A DNA stretch of 64,000 nt from Toxonevra muliebris (Eukaryota > Arthropoda > Insecta > Diptera > Pallopteridae), in assembly GCA_963691655.1 (NCBI GenBank), contig OY829326.1:17286878-17350877 (forward strand), written 5' to 3'. Shown one piece after another: positions 25,801 through 37,800 of this stretch. The position numbers and the translations under genes were made by a program. The notes under the pieces were generated by a model. It was given only the letters and a program-made list of their open reading frames with translations. It was not told where the DNA came from and made no database searches. Position 1 is the stretch's first letter. Each line of letters opens with the position of its first letter.

Positions 25801-28800
25801 AAGATGTGCCGACTGTAGAAGAAGTTAAAGCACCATCAAAAAAAGAAGACAAAGACGAAGTACAAAATTTAGAAGTTAAAATTGTCAGTACCGAGCCTAA
25901 AGAAGAAATCAGTGAAGAGGTTAAAGTTGAAAAGAAAAAATCTAAGAAACCAAAGGAACAACCAAAGGAAGAACTTAAAGTAACTGTGGTTGAAGAAAGT
26001 CCTAAAGAAGAAAAACTAGAAGAAGTTTCCGAAGAAAAAGTGACAGATATTCCAAAGGCAGACATTTTAGAAGAAAAACCTTTGGAAGTCAAAGTAACTG
26101 AAGAAATACCGACGGAAAAAGTACAGGAAGAGGAATTAAAAATTAGGAAAAAGAAGCCTACTGCTAAAATAACTGAAGAACCAGAAGCAGAAATCACGAT
26201 AACAACAAAAGAACCAGTCGAAATAGTGACAGAGGAGGCCATGATTAAAAAGAAGCCAAAGAAACAACCAAAAGAAGATGTGGCTGAAGCTGAACTCAAA
26301 GTTACTGTAGTGGAAGAAATTCCAGAGACCCGCGTCATAGAAGAAGTTGAAGAAATTAAGGAAGTAAAAGAAGAACCTAAAGTTGAAGAAATTCCAGACG
26401 AAAAACCGACGTATGAATTCTCTGTAAAAGAAACGGAATTAGAAAAACCGAAGGAAGAAGAAATTACTGAAAAACAAGTAGCCCTTCCCAAGAAAAAGAA
26501 ACCCGCTCCTCAAGTGACTGAAGAACCAGAAGCAGAAGTTACTCTCACAACTATAGAGCCGATCGAAGAAGTTGCTGAAGAAGCAAAGATCAAAAAGAAA
26601 CCTAAGAAACAACCAAAGCAAGAGGTGGCTGAAGCTGAACTCAAGGTCACTGTTGTGGAAGAAATTCCAAATGTTCGTGAAATTATAGAAGAAGTTGAGG
26701 AAATTGAAGAAGTAAAGCCAGAGCCAGAGAAACTTCCAGAAGAAAAGCCAATAGAGTATGAATTTACGATGACGGAAACAAAGCTAGAGAAAGAAGATGT
26801 TACGGAAGAACAAGTAATTCTTCCCAAAAAGAAACCTAAGCCGCAAGTAAAAGAAGAACCAGAAGCAGAGGTTACACTCAAAACTAAGAAACCGATCGAA
26901 GAAGTGACTGAGGAAGCAAAGATAAAAAAGAAACCTAAAAAACAACCAAAAGAAGAGGTGGCCGAAGCTGAACTCAAGGTTACTGTTGTAGAAGAAATTC
27001 CAGATGTTCGTGAAATTGTAGAAGAAGTGGAAGAAATTGAAGAAGTCAAGACAGAGCCAGAGAAACTTCCAGATGAAAAACCAACAGAGTATGAATTTAC
27101 GATGACGGAAACAATGCTAGAGAAAGAAGATGTTACAGCAGAGCAAGTAATTCTTCCCAAACAGAAACCTAAGCCGCAAGTAAAAGAAGAACCAGAAGCA
27201 GAGGTTACTCTCATAACTAAGAAACCGATCGAAGAAGTTACTGAGGAAGCAAAGATCAAAAAGAAACCTAAGAAACAACCGAAAGAAGAGGTGGTTGAAG
27301 CTGAACTCAAGGTTACTATTGTTGAAGAAATTCCAGAGGTAAGTGAAATCATGGAAGAAGTTGAAGAAATTGAGGAAGCCAAGCCAGAGCCAGAGAAGCT
27401 TCCCGAGGAAAAACCAAAAGCTTATGAATTTACGGTAAAGGAATCTCAGCCAGAAAAGCTAAAGGAAGAGGAAGCTGTTGAAGAACAAGTTGCACTTCCA
27501 AAGAAAACGAAGCCCGCTCCTCAAGTGACTGAAGAACCAGAAGCAGAAGTTACACTCATAACTAAGAAACCAATCGAAGAAGTTACTGAGGAAGCAAAGA
27601 TCAAAAAGAAACCTAAGAAACAACCAAAGGAAGAGGTGGTTGAAGCTGAACTCAAGGTTACTATTGTTGAAGAAATTCCAGAAGTACGTGAAATCATAGA
27701 AGAAGTGGAAGAAATTGAGGAAGTAAAACCAGAATCTAAATTTGAGGAACTTCCTGAAGCAAAACCAACTGAATATGCATTTTCTGTGCAAGAATCTCAA
27801 CCAGAAATACCAAAGGAAGAAGAAGCTGCTGAAGAGCAAGTAGCACTTCCCAAGAAAAAGAAACCCACTCCTCAAGTGACGGAAGAACCAGAAGCAGAAG
27901 TTACGCTTAAAACAAAGAAACCGATCGAGGAAGTAACTGAGGAAGCAAAGATCAAAAAGAAGCCTAAAAAACAGCCGAAAGAAGAAGAGGCTGAAGCTGA
28001 ACTGAAGGTTACTATTGTTGAAGAAATTCCAGAGGTACGTGAAATCATAGAAGAAGTTGAAGAAATTGAGGAGGTAAAACCAGAGCGTAAAATTGAAAAA
28101 CTTCCTGAAGAAACACCAACCGAATATGAATTTACGATGGAAGAAACTCAACCAGAAAATCTAAAGGAAGAAATTGCAGAGGAAGCAATAGCACTTCCTA
28201 AGAAAAAGAAACCTACTCCTCAAATCACAGAGGAACCAGAAGAAGAGGTTAAACTTACAACAAAGAAACCTGTTGAGGAAACCCATGAAGAAATAAAACT
28301 CAAGAAAAAACCAAAGAAACCGGTGGAAGAAGAAGTTAATGAACTAACTGTCAAAGTTGAGAAAGAAGTAGTTCCAGAACCTCAGATTGAAGAGGTTGAA
28401 GAAATTGAAGAGGTTATTAAGGAAATTCCAGAAGAGTTGGAAGAAGTAGGATTCAAACTACCAAAGAAATCTTTAGAAGAAGTTCCTGATGAAACAGTAG
28501 TAAAGCTTAAAAAACCTACTCGGACTGAAGAGACAGAAGATGTTCAAGCTGAAGTTACGCTCAAACCTAGAAAACCAAAAGAAGTTGAAACCGAAGAATT
28601 TGCAGTTGACGTCAAGCTTCCCAAACAAAAAGAGGTCACACAAGAAACCACCGATGAAACTATTGCACTTAAGAAGAAAAAGAAGCACGTAAAAGTCGAG
28701 GAAGCGGCAGATGAGCTCCAACTTAAACAAGAAGTTATTGAAGAAAGGCCATATGAAATTGAAGAAGAAGAAATTATAGAAGAGGCTGTTGTAAAGCGCA

Positions 28801-31800
28801 GGAAACCACAAAAGAAGTTCGAGCCAACAATTGAAGATCACGAGGAAGAAGAATTTAGTATGTCGTTGAAGAAGCCACGTAAAATCAGTGAAGGTGTTGC
28901 AGAAGAGGCAACTGTTATGAAGAAACGTCCTGTCAAACCTATGACAATGGACGAAGCCGAAGCTGAACTCTCAATTAGGCGAGAAGAAGAGTATGAAGAA
29001 GGAGAAGATATTGAAGAGTTTGTTGTTTCTAAGAGGCCCAAACCAAAGCCATTACAAGTGACAGAAGAGCAAGATCAGGAATACACAGTAAAGAAATTGA
29101 AACGCCGCAAGAAGGGTGTTGAAATTCCCGAATACGCCGATGTTGAAAATGTTACTTTCCGTGCAAAATCAACAAAGACCAAAGAAGATGTCGATCAAGA
29201 ATTCAACATTGCATTAGATTCCTATGCTGAAGAAGAAATATCAATGTCAGGAAAAGTGAAAGTAAAGAAACCTATTAAGAAGACCTATTCCGAAGCGACA
29301 GATGAAGCAAGAATCAAAATTATCCAAGATTATGATGATGGCGAAGGACCAATTATTGAAGAAATTCGTGATGACAGCAGTATTGAAGATACAATGTATG
29401 ATGTTGAGGAACCAGAAGAATATCAAGTTGAAGAGCTGCCACCAGATGAGTTTGATTTTAAATTAAAACTGAAAAAACCATCTAAGCCGAGATACTCAAT
29501 TCAAGACGAAGAAGAAGAACAATTCCTCATTGGTATACGCCGTCCAAAGAGCGATTCAGTAACATATGATGAAGATTCATTAACATTTAAAAAGAAGCGT
29601 AAAATGATGCAACAAGTCTTCAATGAAGGTTAGTATACTTATTATAGCTAATATAGTTACAATAAGCAATAAGAATCATGCAAAACTTTAATTATTATGA
29701 TACAATTCATTTTATCTCTATTAAAACTAATTTTGATTTTAAAACAATCCATATTTCCGCTTAAAATAAATTGTACTAAATTACAACAGCTTAAATTTGC
29801 TTATATGACAACAGGGTATCAATGCGAGGTAATTGCATAAGTGTCTATGGCTAACTTCCTATACCTGTTACACATACTTCATATCTAATTTCAATATGTA
29901 GTGTTATTTCATTGTAAAAATATCATATCATTGTAAAGCTTATATGTTATAAATAGTTGTGGGTTCAAATATTAATAATTTTTGTTATATTTTTAAATAG
30001 ATGGGGCTTGCCTGAATATTACCAGAGAAATGCATATCGAAGGTAAATAAACAAATAATATTGAGCAAAACTTTTAGATTAATACGCTTAACTAATATTT
30101 CTAGAAACCGAAGATGAAAATGTAATGTATTCAATTTGTAACTATGTGGCTGACAATGACGAAGCTATCAATCTGGTGGAAGGTGAAAAGGTTTACGTTA
30201 TTGGACGACATAGCTCGGAATGGTGGTATGTTAAGAAGAACATCACCGATGAAGAAGGTTGGGTGCCAGCTCAATATCTGATGGAACCAGCTGAATATGC
30301 ACAATATGTTCAAAAGAAATTACATGAGAAAATCGACAAATTGCCAGTGTTTGAACGTAAGTTTTTCACTCGTATTCATTTCTATCAATTGTCAAACTAC
30401 TCAACGTTGTGATGACCTTATCACCTTAATATTTCGAAGCTCGAATGTTCCATCGTGAATAACATTTGTTTTTTCTGTTTGAATTGTTTTCATTTCATAT
30501 ATATGTGTGTAAAGGTCCTGGTCCTGAAGAGAAACCAATGGCACCACGTTTCATTGAGAAACTACAACCAATTCACACACCAGATGGTTATACTGTACAA
30601 TTTGAATGTAAAGTTGAGGGCTTCCCGCGCCCTCAAATAGCTTGGTTCCGCGAAACTGCTATTATTAAACCCTCACAAGATTTCCAAATGTTCTACGATG
30701 ATGATAATGTCGCCACATTAATTATACGTGAAGTCTTCCCTGAAGATGCTGGCAAATTTACTTGTGTTGCTAAGAATGCTGCTGGTTTTACATCGTCTAC
30801 AACAGAACTAACTGTTGAAACACCATTATCTGATCATGGTTCCGATGCTACCGGCATGTCACGTAAGAGTATGTCACGTGAATCATCACTCGCTGATATA
30901 CTCGAAGGCATTCCACCGACATTCTCTCGCAAGCCGAAGGCACAATATGTTGATGAAGACTCAAATGTTATATTGGAATGTCGCCTTGTAGCTGTTCCAG
31001 AACCAGATATTATTTGGACTTTTAATGGTGAAGAGATCACTACGAAAACTACAAAGAACGTACGCATTGTTACTGAATCTGATATGCACATGTATTGTAG
31101 CGTAGTTCACATTACTAAAGTAAAGAAGATACAAGAAGGTACATACGAGGTGATTGCAACAAATCGTGAAGGTGAAGCAAGATTACCAATCGTACTGAAG
31201 GTACGCACTAGCGAGAAAGAACCACCACAAATTTTAGAACCTCTGCGGAATACCACCATACGCGAAGGTGAAAGTGTTGTACTTTCAACGCAAATTGTTG
31301 GTAACCCACCACCGAAAATCACTTGGTACAAAGATGGCAAACCAATTAAGAAGAATACAAAATCTGAAAAAGATACTCATTCGTTGACACTTATTTCACC
31401 AGCACGCGAAGAGAAAGGTGAATATACCGTAAAGGCAGTGAATCCATTGGGAAGTGTAGAAACAACTGCAAATCTGACTATAGAAGGTAAGTAAATAATA
31501 TGTCCGATGTTTCATGTATTTTTTATTGTCTATTTAGATTATGTGAATGTATATGTTTGTACGTGCGACTGTGTGCGCAACTAAAACTTATTCATATTTT
31601 TATTAGAACCCTCTAGCGGTAATGCTGAACCACCACTCTTTGTTGAACGTTTCCAAGAACAAACTGTACCACAAAAGGGCATCATACGTTTGCCAGCCAA
31701 AGTTTCCGGCAATCCAGTACCCGAGGTTGAATGGCTCTTCAATAACAATCCTCTCTATCCCAGCGAACGCGTACAACAAATCTACGATGGTGAAACTATT

Positions 31801-34800
31801 GAACTTATCATTAAGAATGCAAATCCTGAAACTGATTCAGGAGATTACAAGTGCATTGCCAGTAATCCTATCGGTAAGACGTCACATGGTGCGCGCGTAA
31901 TTGTAGAAGTCGATGAGGTAATCTTTACGAAGAAATTGAAAAAGAATATTACCATCGAAGAGATTCAATCGCTGACATTGGAATGTGAAACATCACACGT
32001 TGTTTCCACAAAATGGTTCTTCAATGGCAAAGAACTGAGCGGTATGGATCATCGTGTAGTCGTCGAAGATGGTAAAACACACAAGCTAGTCATCAGAAAT
32101 ACCAATCTACGTGATACGGGCACTTATGTGTGCAAGGTAAAGGATCAAGAGACACAATCAACCGTAGAGGTATTACCACGCAAACCTGAGTTCATTAAAA
32201 TCCTTGAGGATTACGAAGTCACTGAAAAGAATACTGCAATTCTGGACGTCGAAGTGTCTACAGATGCTGCTGAAGTTACATGGTACAAAGACGGTGAGAA
32301 GATAACATCTGAAAATAAAAAGGTTGAATTTGTGAAAGATGGCAAAGTACGCAAGCTCCTCATTCGTGATTCATCCATACATGATGAGGGTGAATACACG
32401 TGTAAACTAGATGAGCAGGAGTGTTCAGCTGAGCTGGTTGTCATTGAATTGCCACCAGAGATTGTTAAGCCTTTGGAGAATGTAACGGTGACGAAAGGTG
32501 AAAATGCCACTTTCAATATTGAGCTGAGCAAAGGAGATGCTTTGGTAAAATGGTTTAAAAATAGCAAAGAAATACAGCTCAGTGAACACATTCAACTAAG
32601 CATTGATGGTAAAAAACAGACACTGAAAATTGTGGATGCGAATCCCTCTGATATAGGTGAATACTCAATTAAAGTTGGGGATCAAACTTCCAAAGCAAAA
32701 TTGGATGTCGAAGAACCTCTTGTGGATTTCGTTTTACGTTTGCCTGATGTTACAATAGCCACGAAAGGTACAGATGTTGAATTTACTGTAAAGCTTTCAC
32801 AGCCCAATGTCGAGGTCACATGGTGTAAAAAAGGCAAACCGATTAAACCGAATAAGAAACACGAAGTCTTTGTCGAGGGAACCGTTAGACGATTTGTCAT
32901 ACACGATGCTAACGATGATGACGATGCTGGCGATGTTAGTTGTACAGCTGCAAATGCCACCACAACTAGCAAATTATGTGTTGAAGAAATCAAAACAGCG
33001 CCGATTATCACATGCGACAAGGAGCAAACTATAAAGGTTAAGGAGGATGAAGATGTTACAATGACAGTCCGTTATACTGGTTTACCAAAACCAGACGCCG
33101 AATGGAGTACAACAAAGAAGGTTATTGTAAAATCAAAAAGAGCGATACCCACAATCGATGAGCAATCCGCAACCCTCACTATCAAAAAGGTTGTTGACGA
33201 AGATGAGGGACGATATATAGTGAAACTGAAAAATCCAGTCGGAGAAGTTGAAGCAAGCTTGAATCTCATCATAATGAGTAAGTAATTAAAAATAAATAAA
33301 TTTTACTATCTACTAAACTAATTTTTATTCTAATAAAAGGAAAACCAACGGCACCTGGCACACCACAACCTTTGGAAGTTATGCACGATTCGATTACGTT
33401 GTATTGGAAGGCTCCAGAGGATGATGGCAAATCTGAAATTATTGAGTATATTCTGGAATATCAAGATGTTAAGGAAGAAAAGTAAACTGAAAATGTATTT
33501 TTCTTTTAGAATCATACTAAAAATATTTGTTTTTTTTACAGATGGATTGAGATTCGTAAAATCAAAGACACTACCTATACGCTAAGTAAGCTCAAGATCG
33601 ATACTGAATATGTGTTCCGTGCAATTGCAGTTAACGATGTTGGGCCCTCCCCACCATCACCATTGTCGCCACCGGTTCGTTTAGTTGCCGAGGTCAAAAA
33701 AGAAAAGCCAAGTGTACAGGAACCACTACAAGACATTGTAACTGAACTCAACAAAGAGATTACGCTCTCTTGCGTTTTCGGTGGCATTCCAGAACCAAAG
33801 ATCACTTGGAAGAAAAACAGCGAAGTTTTCGAGTCTAAGACCATTCGTTATGAGAATCGCGTTTCAAAGTATATCATTGAAAAGACAACCATTGAGACTG
33901 AAGCTACATATACATGTGTGGCCGAAAATGAAATGGGCAGGGTAGAGACCTCGTGTAAGGTTGTTCTGCAAGAGAAACCCATCATTGAAATCGAAGAAAA
34001 ATATTTGGTTCAAAAATTACGTACAGATTCTAATCTAAGCATTCCAGCAACAATTCGCGGATATCCAAAGCCAAAGGTTACGTGGTTTAAGGAAACTACT
34101 GAACAGAAGACTACAAAACGGGTCACTATTGAAACTTCAGAAACCACCTCAACTTATGCAATACATAAGCTAACACGTGAAGATTCAGGACACTATAAGA
34201 TAACGGCTACAAATAATTGTGGCACTGCAACCGCTGAATGCACAATCAAGGTTATTGACAAGCCAAGTCGACCACAATCTTTGGAAATTAAGGATATGAA
34301 GAAGGATTCAATTACTCTAGAATGGACACCGCCAATCGATGATGGTGGAATGGATATAAATAAATATATTCTTGAGAAATGTGATCTGCAGAATAAAGTA
34401 TGGATGAAGGTTGCTGATTTTAATAAAGATATTAACTCGTATGCTGTACAAAAACTTTCCATGAACTCACAGTACATGTTCAGAGTAGTAGCCATGAATC
34501 CGATTGGTGAATCTGAACCAACTGAGAGCACGACTGTGACGATAACAAAGAAATTCGGTAAGTAAATTACAAAAATTATTTAAATTTATAATTATTATAT
34601 TAATTTACTAATTAATCAATTAAACATTTGCGCAGATAAACCATCACCACCACGTGCCCCAACCGATGTCTCTGGAATGACGGACACATCGTTTACACTC
34701 TCATGGGAACAACCAGAAACGGATGGTGGTTCCAAGATTATCGAATACATTGTTGAAATCAAAGAATTCCATGAGACCGAATATCGGCTGTTGGGCAATA

Positions 34801-37800
34801 CAACGGGCAATGTATCAAATATTTTCGTCAGTAATGTCATTAAGGATAGGGCATATCAATTTAGAATATTTGCTAAGAATGAAATTGGCATTAGTGAAGC
34901 GTTTGAGACTGAAGACAAAATTGTTGTTGGCCGTAGAATAAGTAAGTTAAGAAACTGTTTTCAAGCCGTTTTTATTCGATTGCTAAATTACCAAATTGCA
35001 AACTCCTTGATCATATATTTTATTAAAAAAAATTACTAAACATAAATGATGCTTAGTAAAGCACTATATCAATTTCATGCCTTATCTGTTTGTCCGTCTG
35101 TCTATAATTGTACACACTATTCCTATATTCCCTTCTATTTTAATTTTACTTTTTAAAATTAGCTTCTTTCGCCTATGGTATTTTTATTTGCAATATTAAC
35201 CACTGCTTTATATTTTCATTTACACGCTTACTTCAACAAACTAAATGCTTCTTATTACTGCATTAACTCAAAATAAAATACTTAGTACGCGCTTCCGAAA
35301 ATATTGGTATGTATAGAAAATCAAAAAATATAATATATAAGAATAAAATATTTTAACGTTCGATTAAGAACGTCGTGCGATTAATCGATTAGTCGGAATT
35401 TCAATCAAAATCTTGACTAATTGATTACGTTTTTGATTTACCAATAATTGAAATAATTGACTTCTCTTTTTTAATTCCTATAAAAACAGGAAATTTGTTA
35501 AATATTAATTAATAATTATCTGAATAATTAAAAAAAAATGCAACTAATAAGATTTTTTTTATTATTCGATAATTCGGTGTACTGGTTAAGAGGCCGTTCA
35601 CATAATACATAACCCGCGAGGAAACAAAGTTAGTTTTTAAGATATCGTAATTTTTTCATTTTTTCTCCTTTTTTCACTTTAAAAATCATATCTCGAGCAA
35701 AAATGTCCGGTTGTTCTTGATACCTAATGAAAGCTATGGAATTGACAAACATATCTAATCGGATTTTTATTTGGTTAAGTGATTCAAAAATACCGATGAA
35801 AATAGGTCAATTTCAATTAAAGCTGATTCTGTGGCCACAATGAAAAACGTCTGATTTCTCTACACACACGTAAAGCTGAGACTTTTACGCAAAAGAATAA
35901 GACCAATCGGCGGAAAAGTGACCGAAAATGGCAAAGTTATGAGCGATTGAGTGAATAAATTCAAATCCCAAATTTTCTGAGCACACTAATTTTTTGACAA
36001 TTTATTGAGTTTGGGGTGCTTACTGATTTTTGGCGTACTTTAAAATTATTAGAATATGTTAGAAGTAGTTGTGGTTCTTGTTTTGTCTTCGGTTGCTTTT
36101 GGGATTCGTTTCTCTCGTGGGGAACCACACGAAGCCTCACAAAAAGAAATGAAATGGTAAAAAGAATATAATAGGAAATGAATAAGAATAAAATGGCATT
36201 CTCATAAACGGGTAAATGCTTCGTAAACGTTGTAAGCCTTGAATTAGGTCGACATGGAATCGAATATCAAGAGCAATGTGTAACCAATGTTGCATAGGCC
36301 CATACCTCAAGAATTTCATTCTCTTCTTCTTGCTGGTTACTCTTTAAGAATGAAAAAAATAGTTTTCAGTATTTCATATACGACTATAACATGTACCGAA
36401 ATAAATAGCTACCATCATTTGGTCAAACATTTCCAGCATAAGCAAATCATTTATTGTAATGTCGTCAATAAATTGAAGAAATGTTGCTTTCCCACTTCTT
36501 GTCACCATTTTTGATTTTTAATATTTATCAATTTGTTTAACAGCTGCTGAGTATTAACGGCTAGTTGAAAAATAAAAAATATTTAAAAATAATCCCTGAT
36601 ACCAAATACTAAAATGAAACCGTGATCAAACTGTCAAATAGTTGATTTATGTGTTGATTCACACTTTTATCGAAATATGGGTTCCCGAAAACAACCATGA
36701 AAACTCACAAGTTTCACACGGTTTACGAGTTTACATGTTTATGAGAATATCCTTAATGGCATTCCGCGCCCATCTTGTTGTAGTTCTTCAACATATCGGT
36801 AATAATTGCCTCATAGCTAGGGCGTTTATTGTTCTTAAGAAAATTGGTAACCAGCTGAAATGAATTTCAGGCCTCATTTTTAACAGGTGTTAAATATGTT
36901 GAAAAATCTGTGCTTTTGAGAAATTTTTTTATGTGGACCATCGAAAACGCCTTCCTTTGTGAGATCCCTCACAAAATATGAAATAATATAATAATATGAA
37001 AAAATTAAAAAAGATGTTGAGAATGTATTGCAAGCGATTAAACTCAATAATTTGTCCAAAAAATTAATATATAGTATTCAGAGAATGTGGGATTTGGATT
37101 AATTCACTTAAGCACTTATAAGTTTGTAATTTTTCAGTCGATTTTCTTCTGGTTTGTTTTATTTTTTTTCGAGTTCTTTTTCCGTGACCACAGAATCAAC
37201 TGTAAAATGAGATTTTTTAACAAATCTGGCCAATTTTCATCGATATCTAGAATCGCTTAGCCAAACAAAGATCCGATTAAATATGTTTGTTTGTCATCGC
37301 AATATGATTTCTAAAGTGTAAAAAAAGTCGAAAAGATTAAAAATCGCAATATCTCAAAAACTGTTCCATAAAAAAAATTTGAACCTTGATTTTCGAATTC
37401 ACCAGGAGAAAATGCATTAAACAAAATCTTTTATCATCCAATGTACATTCAAAAATTGCGTTAGGTAATATGTGAACGGCTCTAGTCAAGAAGCACACTC
37501 TTAATGCAAAGCGTTTATTAATGATTTGCGCCTTTATTTCAGAATATTAATCTTAAAATTTTAAAAAATAAAGCTAATAAGAATTTTTCAAAAAACCTGC
37601 AGCTCCTCCATCGCCTCCTCAAAACTTAAGAGCACCGGACATAACAAACAGAAGTGTTACACTTGATTGGGAAATTCCAGCTAGCAATGGAGGATCTGAA
37701 ATTACTGGTATGTAATTCAAGTAAACTGACAAATTCGTTTGACTGATACAATGGTGTTGCATTTTAGGTTATTGTGTTGAAAAACGTTCTTCAACATCTA

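Larger units (their letters stand above)
34942..37602 (+). other. sls intron (2.66 kb) containing a long-TIR element
   Basis: The intron separates Fn3-3 from Fn3-4. Apart from the 35593-37480 element the flanks (34942-35592 and 37481-37602) are plain AT-rich sequence with no visible features. Confidence 0.8.

Noticed and set aside
22985..29041. Long antisense ORFs (up to 338 aa) across the third PEVK exon
   Set aside because: Products are Ser/Thr/Phe-rich mirror images of E/K/P codons; the sense frame is coding.
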